Positions 32,090 to 40,173 of a stretch of 64,000 nucleotides of DNA are shown one piece after another (position 1 is the stretch's first letter; every line of letters starts with the position of its first letter). The notes under the pieces were generated by a model, which searched no databases, had not been told where the DNA came from, and saw only the letters and a program-made list of their open reading frames with translations. This DNA comes from Rhodoligotrophos appendicifer (GTDB taxonomy: Bacteria > Pseudomonadota > Alphaproteobacteria > Rhizobiales > Im1), in assembly GCF_007474605.1 (NCBI RefSeq), contig NZ_VHKL01000005.1, positions 372,001 through 436,000 of the forward strand, written 5' to 3'. The position numbers and the translations under genes were made by a program.

Positions 32090-32566
32090 ATGGCGGAGAG
32101 CACCCCAGCAGTGACACTCGAGTCGGCCGATATCGGGCGCATCATGCGCCTCTTGCCCCATCGCTATCCGTTTCTGATGATCGACAGGATCGTCGACATG
32201 AACGGGGACCTCTCCGGCGTCGGCATCAAGAATGTCACCATCAACGAGCCGTATTTCGCGGGTCATTTCCCTGAATTTCCGGTGATGCCGGGGGTCCTGT
32301 TGATCGAAGCCATGGCGCAGACGGCAGGCGGGATCGTCATCGCCAGCCGCGGCGAGGAAGGCATGGGCAAGCAGGTCTTCTTCATGACCATCGACAAGGC
32401 GCGCTTCCGCAAGCCGGTGACGCCCGGCGACACCGTGCGGGTCCATGTGCAGCTCCTGCGCAAGCGCTCGAGCGTATGGAAATACAAGGGCGAGGCTTGG
32501 GTCGAAAAGCGCCTCGTGGCGGAGGCCGAGATCAGCGCCATGCTCACCGATGGCAAGGTGCTGTGA
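32090..32566 (+). CDS. fabZ: 3-hydroxyacyl-[ACP] dehydratase FabZ
   Basis: 158 residues. Hot-dog fold with [14 protein letters not shown] near 22, catalytic His59 in [15 protein letters not shown] and Glu73 in [10 protein letters not shown]. It dehydrates 3-hydroxyacyl-ACP in fatty acid synthesis. It stands between two terminators with no lpx gene on either side, although in most alphaproteobacteria it lies between lpxD and lpxA. Start ATG 32090 fits family length. Confidence 0.95.
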   Translation: MAESTPAVTLESADIGRIMRLLPHRYPFLMIDRIVDMNGDLSGVGIKNVTINEPYFAGHFPEFPVMPGVLLIEAMAQTAGGIVIASRGEEGMGKQVFFMTIDKARFRKPVTPGDTVRVHVQLLRKRSSVWKYKGEAWVEKRLVAEAEISAMLTDGKVL

Positions 32567-32587
32567 GTGTATCCGCTTCCGCCCAAT

Positions 32588-32618
32588 AAAAAAGCCGCCG
32601 GAGTTCGGCGGCTTTTTT
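32588..32618. terminator. bidirectional terminator between fabZ and gltA
   Basis: A6, stem GCCGCCG, loop gagtt, stem CGGCGGC, T6. The A-run and T-run make it work on both strands. It ends transcripts of fabZ (plus) and gltA (minus). Confidence 0.92.
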
Positions 32619-32639
32619 GGAGTTGGACTATTCGCAGCC

Positions 32640-33944
32640 CTATTTCCGCATGTCGATCGGAACGTAGCCCCGCTGCGTGGCCCCCGTATAGAGCTGCCGG
32701 GGCCGGCCGATCTTCTGGCTGGGATCTTCGATCATTTCCTTCCACTGGGCGATCCAGCCCACCGTGCGGGCGACCGCGAACAGCACCGTGAACATGGATG
32801 TCGGGAAACCCAGCGCCTTCAGCGTGATCCCCGAATAGAAATCGATGTTTGGATAGAGCTTCTTCTCGATGAAATACTCGTCATGCAGCGCGAGCTGTTC
32901 GAGTTCCTTGGCCACGTCGAACAGCGGGTCATCCTTGATCCCGAGCGCGTCCAGGACCTCGTGAGTGGTCTGCTGCATGATCTTCGCGCGCGGATCATAA
33001 TTCTTGTAGACCCGGTGCCCGAAGCCCATCAGCCGGAACGGATCGTTCTTGTCCTTGGCCTTTTCGATGAATTTCGGGATGTTTTCGGGATGCCCGATCT
33101 CCATCAGCATGTTCAGCGCCGCCTCGTTGGCTCCGCCATGGGCCGGCCCCCACAGGCAGGCGATGCCGGCGGCGATGCAGGCGAAGGGATTGGCCCCTGA
33201 CGATCCCGCCAGGCGCACGGTGGAGGTCGAGGCGTTCTGCTCGTGATCGGCATGCAGGATGAAGATCCGGTCGATCGCCCGCGCCAGAACCTTGTTCTGC
33301 TTGTAGGGCTCGCAGGGGACGCCGAAACACATGTAATGGAAGTTGGAGGCGTAATCGAGGTCGTTGCGCGGATACATGAAGGGCTGGCCGACCGAATACT
33401 TATACGCCATGGCGGCGATGGTCGGCATCTTCGCGATCATGCGCCGGCTGGCGACTTCCCGTTGCCAGGGATCATGGATGTCGGTTGAATCATGGTAGAA
33501 GGCGGCGAGGGCGCCGACCACGCCGACCATGATCGCCATGGGATGCGCATCGCGGCGGAATCCGGAGAAGAACCGGTTCATCTGCTCATGCAGCATGGTG
33601 TGATAGGTGATCGCCGTCTCGAACTCCGTCCGCTGCGCCGGATTGGGAAGGTCCCCATAGAGCAGCAGGTAGCAGGTCTCGAGAAAATCGCCCTGCTCGG
33701 CGAGTTCGTCGATCGGATAGCCGCGATACAGCAGGACGCCCTCGTCCCCATCGATATAGGTGATCTTGGATTCGCAGCTGGCCGTCGAGGTGAAGCCGGG
33801 ATCATAGGTGAAATTGCCGGTATCGGCATAGAGCGACGAGATGTTGATCACGTCAGGCCCGATCGTGCCCTTGCGGACCGGCAGATCTCTGGTCTGTCCG
33901 TTGATCGTCAGGCTGGCGGTCGGGTTCTTGACGTGCTCGTCCAT
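32640..33944 (-). CDS. gltA: citrate synthase
   Basis: 434 residues, of the type II hexameric citrate synthase class. Conserved parts include [58 protein letters not shown] and [15 protein letters not shown], which carry the catalytic His and Asp residues. It condenses acetyl-CoA and oxaloacetate in the TCA cycle. It is read away from gltX with a 174-base gap and ends at the bidirectional terminator. Confidence 0.97.
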   Translation of the reverse strand: MDEHVKNPTASLTINGQTRDLPVRKGTIGPDVINISSLYADTGNFTYDPGFTSTASCESKITYIDGDEGVLLYRGYPIDELAEQGDFLETCYLLLYGDLPNPAQRTEFETAITYHTMLHEQMNRFFSGFRRDAHPMAIMVGVVGALAAFYHDSTDIHDPWQREVASRRMIAKMPTIAAMAYKYSVGQPFMYPRNDLDYASNFHYMCFGVPCEPYKQNKVLARAIDRIFILHADHEQNASTSTVRLAGSSGANPFACIAAGIACLWGPAHGGANEAALNMLMEIGHPENIPKFIEKAKDKNDPFRLMGFGHRVYKNYDPRAKIMQQTTHEVLDALGIKDDPLFDVAKELEQLALHDEYFIEKKLYPNIDFYSGITLKALGFPTSMFTVLFAVARTVGWIAQWKEMIEDPSQKIGRPRQLYTGATQRGYVPIDMRK

Positions 33945-34118
33945 GGCTCGTGCCCTTTGTCATTTCCGGATATGATACGGAGGATCGGAGAAAGAGTGCA
34001 TTGCCGCAAGCAGACAAATCACTCCGACACTTCACCGTGACGGCGCCCGTATCCGTCTTCGCTACTCCAATCCGCAGATTGCCGCAAGCTCTGGCAACCG
34101 TGGAATTTTGCCTAGATT

Positions 34119-35546
34119 TTAGGCAGGTACGACTTGATCTCGCAACCGTCCTAAAGCCTCGTCCCGTCCCAGCACCCAGAGCACGTCGAAGATCCCCGGC
34201 GAGATATTCGACCCCGTCAGCGCCGCCCGCAAGGGCTGCGCGACCTTGCCGAGTTTCACCTGGCGTTCCTCCGCCACTGCCCTGACCGCCGCCTCCAGGC
34301 ACGGAACCTCCCAGTCCGGCAGCGCCTCCAGCGCAGGCACCAGAGCTGCGATCAAGCGCCGAGCCTCGTCGTCCAGCAACTCGGCCGCCTTGTCGTTCAG
34401 CGGCAGAGGTCGCTCTGCAAACAGAAAATAGGCGTTTGCAGCGAGTTCTACCAGGGTCTTTGCCCGTTCTTTGAGACCGGGCATGGCCGCCAGCAGCTTG
34501 CCCCGCAGCGAGGTGTCGAGCTTGGCCAGCATGGCCTCTCCGCCCGCGGCATGGGGCAGAAAGGCGATCAGGGCCTCGAGCAGGGCGGCATCGTCCATGT
34601 GCCGGATGTAATGCCCATTGATGCTTTCGAGCTTGGCGAAATCGAACCGCGCCGGCGATCGGCCGACGGCGCCGAGCCCGAACCACTCGACCATCTGCTC
34701 TGTGGAAAAGATCTCGTCATCGCCGTGGCTCCACCCGAGCCGCACGAGATAGTTGCGCATGGCCTCCGGCAGATATCCCATGTCCCGATAGGCCTCGACT
34801 CCCAGCGCCCCGTGGCGCTTGGAGAGCTTCGCACCATCGGGTCCGTGGATCAGCGGGATATGCGAGAAGCTCGGCACCGTCCAGCCCATGGCGGCGTAGA
34901 TATGGCTTTGCCGGGCGGCATTGGTCAGGTGATCGTCACCGCGGATGATATGGGTGATCGCCATGTCGTGGTCGTCCACCACCACCGACAGCATATAGGT
35001 GGGTGTGCCGTCGGACCGCAGCAGCACCAGATCATCCATGTCGCTATTCGGGAAGACCACGCGGCCCTGCACCTGATCGTCGATGACCGTCTCCCCTGAG
35101 AGCGGCGCCCTGAGGCGGATCACGGGTTTCACGCCTGCGGGAGCCTCGCTGGCATCGCGATCGCGCCACCGGCCATCATAGCGCGGCGCCCGTCCCTCGG
35201 CGCGGGCCTTGTCCCGCATCTCCGCCAGCTCCTCTTGGCTGGCATAGCAGAAATAGGCGCAGCCCCTGCGCATCATCTCGTGTGCGACTTCCTGGTGGCG
35301 GTCGACCCGCTTCGACTGAAACACCGGCGCCTCGTCCCAGTCGAGGCCGAGCCATTCGAGGCCGGCGAAGATCGCCGAGATGGCCTGGTCCGTCGACCGT
35401 TCCCGATCCGTGTCCTCGATCCGCAGCAGCATCTTGCCGCCGGTGTGGCGGGCATAGAGCCAGTTGAACAGGGCGGTGCGTGCGCCCCCGATATGGAGGT
35501 AGCCGGTGGGCGAGGGGGCAAAACGCGTAATGACGCTTGTGGACAT
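34119..35546 (-). CDS. gltX: glutamyl-tRNA synthetase
   Basis: 475 residues, class I synthetase. [24 protein letters not shown] carries the HIGH-type motif (17-20), and [11 protein letters not shown] is the KMSKS-type loop. It charges tRNA-Glu, and often tRNA-Gln in alphaproteobacteria, which use GatCAB. Start ATG 35546 matches the family N-terminus. It is divergent from comEC. Confidence 0.96.
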   Translation of the reverse strand: MSTSVITRFAPSPTGYLHIGGARTALFNWLYARHTGGKMLLRIEDTDRERSTDQAISAIFAGLEWLGLDWDEAPVFQSKRVDRHQEVAHEMMRRGCAYFCYASQEELAEMRDKARAEGRAPRYDGRWRDRDASEAPAGVKPVIRLRAPLSGETVIDDQVQGRVVFPNSDMDDLVLLRSDGTPTYMLSVVVDDHDMAITHIIRGDDHLTNAARQSHIYAAMGWTVPSFSHIPLIHGPDGAKLSKRHGALGVEAYRDMGYLPEAMRNYLVRLGWSHGDDEIFSTEQMVEWFGLGAVGRSPARFDFAKLESINGHYIRHMDDAALLEALIAFLPHAAGGEAMLAKLDTSLRGKLLAAMPGLKERAKTLVELAANAYFLFAERPLPLNDKAAELLDDEARRLIAALVPALEALPDWEVPCLEAAVRAVAEERQVKLGKVAQPLRAALTGSNISPGIFDVLWVLGRDEALGRLRDQVVPA

Positions 35547-35685
35547 GTGAAGATCCGACGGTGCAGGAGCAGGGGAAGCAGAATAGCATGTTTGGGAGGG
35601 GCCCTTACCATGAGCCGGGTGACTTTCCAAATTTCACGCGGCACGGCACGGGCGCGCCAACTCATCGCACGCCGCGGGGGCTTTC

Positions 35686-37911
35686 GTGTCGACTGAGACC
35701 TCATCGACCTCAGGATGGCACCGTCCTTTCGGGTGGCATTGGCCTCCCTGGCGGCAGGGGCGGCGCTGGGATCGCGTCGCCGAATTCATCCGCCGTTTGC
35801 CATCCTGGGACGGGAGGATCCTGACCGATGCGCTGCGCCGCGAGCGCGCCGGGACAATTCTCTGGTGCCCCGTCTTTCTGGGCCTTGGCATTGCCGGCTT
35901 CTTCGCTCTGGATGAGGATCCCGGGCTTCTGGTTTTAGGCCTCGCTGGCCTGCTCACGGCGAGCTGCATCGCGGTTTCCCTGATCTGGCATCGGGTGGCG
36001 ACCCCGGCCTTCCTCCTCGCCTGCCTCGGCATCGGCTTCGCCATGGCCTTCATGCGCAGCGCGGCCTTGGACACGCCCTTATTGCTGTGGCCGACCGCCA
36101 CCGTTCAGGTGACGGGAGACGTGAAGCTCGTGGAGGGCGAGCCCGGTCGTCGGCGGATGGCCATTCTCGACATCGTCCAGATCGAGGGATTGAGGGCCAA
36201 TCCGGCACCGGCGCGCATCCGGATCGCTGTCGGCCGCAATGGCGCAGCCCTCCGTCCCGGCGATCGCGTGAGCCTGTCCGCGAAGCTCTTTCCCTTGCCG
36301 CGGCCGACCGTGCCCGGGGGGTACGATTACGGTCGCAGCCTCTGGTTCGAGGGCGTCGGGGCGACGGGAATAGGTTATGGCGAGATCCAGACCATTCCGC
36401 ACGACCCATTATTCGGCCAACGCCTCCGCATCGCCATCGAGACTCTTCGCGGCAGCATCGCCGCAGCGATCCGGACGGTTCTTCCCGGCCCCAGCGGCGG
36501 CATGGCCGTGGCCCTGGTGATCGGCGATCGCAGTGGCATCCCGAAGGACGTGACCACAGCCTTCCGCATCTCCGGCCTGTCCCATGTGATCTCCATTTCC
36601 GGCCTGCATATGAGCCTGATCGCAGGCACCACCTTCTGGCTCGTCCGCGCCCTCCTGTCCCTGTGGCCCGCGCTGACGATCCGCCTTCCCGTCAAGAAGA
36701 TCGCGGCGACGGCGGCCCTGGTCACCGCCTCGGGCTATTTCCTGATCTCCGGCTTCGATGTCGCCACCCAGCGCTCCTTCGTGATGATCGCCATCATGTT
36801 CTTCGCCATCTTGCTGGATCGTCCTGCGATCTCCATGCGCAATGTGGCCCTGGCCGCCATCCTGGTTTTGATCCTCGCCCCCGAGGCGGTCCTCTCGGTG
36901 AGCTTTCAGCTGTCCTTTCTGGCGGTCATGGCCCTGGTGGCCATGTTCGCAGCCTTGTATGAAAACCGCTCGAGCGACGAGACGGGCTCGGGCCCAAAAA
37001 CGCCGGTCGGCGCCTCCGTGCGGTTTGCCCAAAGAGCGACCGGTGCGGCCGTCATGACGACCTTGACCGCCGGCCTGGCGACGGCACCGGTGGCCGCCTA
37101 TCACTTCCAGCGCCTGGCCTCATACTCTTTGCTCGCCAATCTTCTGGCGACGCCCGTGATCGGCATCCTCATCATGCCGATGCTGCTGCTGAGCCTGGTC
37201 TTGATGCCCTTTGGTCTCCATGACTGGCCCTTATGGTCGGCAGGGATCGGAATCGACCTGCTCATCGGCATCGCCCGATGGGTCTCCTCCCTGCCGGGAG
37301 CGGAAGGCATCGTCCCCGCCATGCCTCTGTCGGCCATCATGATGATCAGCGCTGGAGCCCTGGTGCTCCTGCTGTGCCGCACGGGGCTGCGTTATACGGG
37401 CATCGGGATCGCCGTGGCCGGTTTTGCTGTCGCAGCCTTTCCTTCCCACCCGGCCATGGTGATCGACGGGGAGGGCAAAGTGGTCGCCCTTCGCAATTCC
37501 GAAGGCCTCCTTGTGCTCAGCGACGCCCGCAAGGCGACGTTCGCGGCCCGACAATGGCTGGCGCGCGACGGCGACGCGGCCTCTCCCGCTGCAGCGGCAC
37601 GTCGATCGGGATTTGCCTGCGATGCCCAGGCCTGCGTCGGCACCCTGGAGGAAGTCCTGCCCGTATCCGTCGTCAAGTCTCGCGCGGCCCTGGACGAGGA
37701 ATGCCGGCGGGCTGCCATCCTCATTACCGACTTCCCCGTCGACCGGCCCTGTGCGACGCCGAAGATCGTGATCGACCGTCGAGCCCTGATGCGCAGCGGT
37801 GCCCATCAGCTTGATTTGGACGGCGACGGCCGGCTTCGGGTGAAAACGGTACGAAGCGAAAGCGGCAACCGTCCCTGGGTGATCGAGGCCCAGCGCGCCA
37901 AGCGCCGGTAA
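35686..37911 (+). CDS. comEC: ComEC/Rec2 family DNA uptake channel protein
   Basis: 741 residues. Early membrane spans (about 55-115) and an OB-like DUF4131 region (about 135-220) are followed by the Competence domain with many spans (about 270-580); FRISGLSHVISISGLHMSL is its hallmark. The C-terminal 130 residues lack the metallo-beta-lactamase metal motifs (HxHxDH). ComEC carries single-stranded DNA across the inner membrane during transformation, but most alphaproteobacteria keep the gene without proven competence. Start GTG with weak SD. A 22-base tandem duplication spans its stop codon. Confidence 0.88.
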   Translation: MSTETSSTSGWHRPFGWHWPPWRQGRRWDRVAEFIRRLPSWDGRILTDALRRERAGTILWCPVFLGLGIAGFFALDEDPGLLVLGLAGLLTASCIAVSLIWHRVATPAFLLACLGIGFAMAFMRSAALDTPLLLWPTATVQVTGDVKLVEGEPGRRRMAILDIVQIEGLRANPAPARIRIAVGRNGAALRPGDRVSLSAKLFPLPRPTVPGGYDYGRSLWFEGVGATGIGYGEIQTIPHDPLFGQRLRIAIETLRGSIAAAIRTVLPGPSGGMAVALVIGDRSGIPKDVTTAFRISGLSHVISISGLHMSLIAGTTFWLVRALLSLWPALTIRLPVKKIAATAALVTASGYFLISGFDVATQRSFVMIAIMFFAILLDRPAISMRNVALAAILVLILAPEAVLSVSFQLSFLAVMALVAMFAALYENRSSDETGSGPKTPVGASVRFAQRATGAAVMTTLTAGLATAPVAAYHFQRLASYSLLANLLATPVIGILIMPMLLLSLVLMPFGLHDWPLWSAGIGIDLLIGIARWVSSLPGAEGIVPAMPLSAIMMISAGALVLLLCRTGLRYTGIGIAVAGFAVAAFPSHPAMVIDGEGKVVALRNSEGLLVLSDARKATFAARQWLARDGDAASPAAAARRSGFACDAQACVGTLEEVLPVSVVKSRAALDEECRRAAILITDFPVDRPCATPKIVIDRRALMRSGAHQLDLDGDGRLRVKTVRSESGNRPWVIEAQRAKRR

Positions 37912-37933
37912 CGCCCGCGCCAAGCGCCGGTAA
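37895..37933 (+). repeat. 22-base tandem duplication across the comEC stop codon
   Basis: GCGCCAAGCGCCGGTAA occurs at 37895-37911 and again at 37917-37933, including the TAA stop. It looks like slippage or a recent duplication at the edge of the repeat tract. Confidence 0.75.
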
Positions 37934-38832
37934 GCCCTGGGGCGAGCCCTCCAAGATTCAAACCAGCGCGGCCGAGCCCCGTGGACCGTGCGGCCAAGGG
38001 AGCGCCCGTCGCCACCAAGGCCCGCGGCGGGTGCTGCTCAGGCCCAGGGCGCGCGCGGAAGGCCCACGGCGAGAGCAGCTGAAGACCCACCCGGCACCGC
38101 CAATCCTCGTGGACCGAGCCGTCTACGGCGTACCCGCAGCAACCGAGGCCCGCGGCGAGTTCTGCTCAGGCCCACGGCGCGCGTGGCAAAGGTCGATATT
38201 GAGCGCGGCCGATAGTCCCGCCTACGGGCGCCAAGCCGTGGGACCAGTGCCGTGAAAGTCCATGCCCACACCCTTGAGACCGCGGCGAGCGAAGCTCAGG
38301 CCCCGCGACCAGCATCGCTTAGCCAGGGGAACCGAACCGGTCAACGATGGGAGCAGCGTTTTGAAACTGCTGGCAAGTTGTCTGAAACCCGACCCGGCCA
38401 TCCCGCGCCCGAGACGTGAAGGGATGATCGACGCCGGCTTGGAGAACCAGGTCGGTGGTGACGACGGGGCGCTGAGGCCGCTGAGGCCGCCAGGACGCTG
38501 GAGGCGCAGTCAAGCGTCCTTCAAGACGGACGATCCGCAAATCCGCAAGGCTACGCAAACGCCAACCGCAGGCAAGGCGAACCGCTGGGAACGACAGCGC
38601 ACCGGCAATGACAGCGCACCGGCTTTCACAGCGCACCGGCTTTCACAGCGCACCGGCCACGCTAACGTACCGGCCACGCGAAGGCCCGGCATCACGAACC
38701 ACCGGCACAGCGAACGCGCCGCTGTCGACGATTCACCGTTGGCTCCGCCGCCAAAAAACGGCAGCGCAGCGGAGAGGCGTTGCGGAGCATCGGCAGGCTT
38801 CGTTGGCCGCCTCTCAGCCCCCCAGCCGCTTC
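37912..38832. repeat. 921-base non-coding repeat tract between comEC and lexA
   Basis: No convincing gene. The left half has three diverged copies of a unit of about 128 bases starting at 37981, 38109 and 38238. Each begins GTGGACC or similar and carries CCGCGGCG...GCTCAGGCCC about 40-65 bases in. The right half has four 17-base tandem repeats (38594-38661) and a short GCTGAGGCC doublet near 38470. The frames here translate to Arg/Pro-rich low-complexity sequence. Convergent flanking genes mean no promoter is needed. It may be decayed DNA or a repeat nursery. Confidence 0.65.
38594..38661 (+). repeat. four tandem 17-base repeats
   Basis: Units begin at 38594, 38611, 38628 and 38645. Each is ACAGCGCACCGGC followed by a four-base variable part: aatg, tttc, tttc, cacg. 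The 13-base core is identical in all four. A partial relative, ACCGGCCACG, follows. Confidence 0.85.
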
Positions 38833-39540
38833 TCAATACCGGCGGATGAGGCCGATGAGCTTGCCTTGGATCTTCACGCGATCCGGACCGAAGATGCGCG
38901 TTTCATAGGCCGGGTTGGCGGCTTCCAGCGCGATCGAATCGCCTTTACGGCGGAGGCGCTTCAGGGTGGCTTCCTCGCGGTCGACGAGCGCGACGACGAT
39001 TTCACCGTTATTAGCCTGATCAGCGCGTCGGATCAGCACCGTGTCCCCATCGAGAATGCCGGCCTCGATCATGGAATCGCCTTTGACCTCGAGGGCGAAA
39101 TGCTCCCCGGGGCTGAGCATGTCGGCCGGGACGCTGATATTATGGGTGTGATCCTGGATGGCATCGATGGGCACGCCGGCCGCGATGCGTCCCATCACCG
39201 GCACGATCGCGGGCTCGGCCCTGCCAGTGTCGCCCGCGGCCATGGGGCGGATCTTGCCCAGGGACCCTTCAATGATATTCGGATTGAATCGCCGCTGCGG
39301 CGCCGACGCAAGTCCGCCATTATAGGATTCGGGCAGGCGCACGACCTCGAGCGCCCGAGCCCGGTGCGGCAGTCTGCGAATGAATCCGCGCTCCTCGAGA
39401 GCGGTGATCAGCCGGTGAATGCCCGATTTGGAGCGCAGGTCGAGCGCCTCTTTCATCTCCTCGAACGATGGCGGCACGCCGGCCTCCTTCAGTCGCTCGT
39501 GGATGAACATCAGCAGCTCGTGTTGCTTGCGCGTCAGCAT
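38833..39540 (-). CDS. lexA: SOS repressor LexA
   Basis: 235 residues. N-terminal winged helix ([33 protein letters not shown]) and a C-terminal S24 peptidase domain. The self-cleavage site is likely Ala121-Gly122 in GRIAAGVP; the catalytic Ser156 is in VKGDSM and Lys194 in ATLKRL. RecA filaments trigger its cleavage and derepress SOS genes. Its own promoter has a LexA box in the spacer, so it is autoregulated. A TTAA-N7-TTAA box lies just upstream. Confidence 0.97.
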   Translation of the reverse strand: MLTRKQHELLMFIHERLKEAGVPPSFEEMKEALDLRSKSGIHRLITALEERGFIRRLPHRARALEVVRLPESYNGGLASAPQRRFNPNIIEGSLGKIRPMAAGDTGRAEPAIVPVMGRIAAGVPIDAIQDHTHNISVPADMLSPGEHFALEVKGDSMIEAGILDGDTVLIRRADQANNGEIVVALVDREEATLKRLRRKGDSIALEAANPAYETRIFGPDRVKIQGKLIGLIRRY

Positions 39541-39618
39541 ATCGGATCGGCCTACTTTTGGCCCGGAGCCGCAAGCCTCTTTTCGAGGCCCGACTCAAGG
39601 GAGAACAAAGACGAAACC

Positions 39619-39647
39619 TTTATAGGCGTTCTATATATGTTCAGCAA
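39619..39647 (-). promoter_or_regulatory. lexA promoter
   Basis: On the minus strand: -35 TTGCTG (39642-39647), 17-base spacer, -10 TATAAA (39619-39624). Transcription would start near 39612, about 72 bases before the ATG. The spacer contains the LexA box. Confidence 0.75.
39628..39642. promoter_or_regulatory. LexA (SOS) box in the lexA promoter
   Basis: GTTC-TATATAT-GTTC is a perfect alphaproteobacterial LexA operator. It fills the -10/-35 spacer, so binding would block RNA polymerase. A weaker GAAC-N7-AAAC lies at 39603-39617. Confidence 0.92.
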
Positions 39648-39649
39648 GG

Positions 39650-39664
39650 TTAAAGCAGGATTAA
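39650..39664. promoter_or_regulatory. CtrA-type box upstream of lexA
   Basis: TTAA-AGCAGGA-TTAA matches the CtrA consensus TTAA-N7-TTAA exactly. It ends two bases from the -35 of lexA, a position suited to activation or to competition with polymerase. Confidence 0.5.
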
Positions 39665-39748
39665 GGACGCCCGATCACTCAAGCTCCCGCAGGACGGCAA
39701 GTGCTCGGTCGGCTTCGCCGCGGAACACAGCCGTGGCTCAGAGGCTCT

Positions 39749-40102
39749 TCAGTTGAAGACTTTGTAGATGAACTGGGCGATGTCGCTCTCGAGCGGGAAG
39801 GAGAGCATGCCCATGACCGAATAGCCCAGCAGCCAGGGCATCAGATAGAAGCGGATCATGAAGAAGAACCACGCCACGTAGAGCGGCACCAGCGGGTCCA
39901 CAAGGAAAGCGGGGGTGATGGGGCGGAAGACGCGCAGCAGGGGATTTGTGGCCCGCACGAACACCCGCATGAAGAAGAATTCGGAATCCTCCCGCAGGAA
40001 GAGGTTCATGGCGGCCCGGCCGATCAGCGTCCACATGACGAGACCGAGGACATAGTCCACCACGATGACCCAGAGCGGGTGGATGGTGATGAGGTGTTCC
40101 AA
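39749..40102 (-). CDS. YggT-like small membrane protein
   Basis: 117 residues. Two hydrophobic segments (about 8-35 and 70-100) flank RATNPLLRVFRPITP, which resembles the conserved stretch of YggT family proteins. No ATG fits. A TTG at 40102 preceded by GAGGCGGGGA is the likely start; TTG 40117 is the alternative. It follows the symporter on the same strand after a very strong hairpin, so it may be the last gene of that operon. Function unknown. Confidence 0.65.
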   Translation of the reverse strand: MEHLITIHPLWVIVVDYVLGLVMWTLIGRAAMNLFLREDSEFFFMRVFVRATNPLLRVFRPITPAFLVDPLVPLYVAWFFFMIRFYLMPWLLGYSVMGMLSFPLESDIAQFIYKVFN

Positions 40103-40126
40103 GGATCCCCGCCTCAAGATGCAAGC

Positions 40127-40153
40127 GGGGGGCGGGATCAGATCCCGCCCCCC
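40127..40153. promoter_or_regulatory. perfect 13-base inverted repeat between symporter and YggT-like gene
   Basis: GGGGGGCGGGATC, centre A, GATCCCGCCCCCC, with flanking TGCAA/TTGCA that can extend the pairing. No T-run follows on the minus strand. It probably stabilises the upstream transcript or attenuates the downstream gene. It is not a standard terminator. Confidence 0.6.
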
Positions 40154-40173
40154 ATGTCATTGCATAAAGCCGT

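Noticed and set aside
34110-34126. Small hairpin TGCCTA...TAGGCA at the gltX stop
   Set aside because: Only six pairs and no T-run on the minus strand; not credible as a terminator.
35547-35685. Search for a LexA box between gltX and comEC
   Set aside because: No GTTC-N7-GTTC or its reverse is present, so comEC is not predicted to be in the SOS regulon despite its closeness to lexA.
38262-38849. 195-codon open frame in the tract before lexA
   Set aside because: Arg/Pro/Thr-rich, built from tandem DNA repeats, no ribosome site, and it runs into the lexA 3' end on the other strand.
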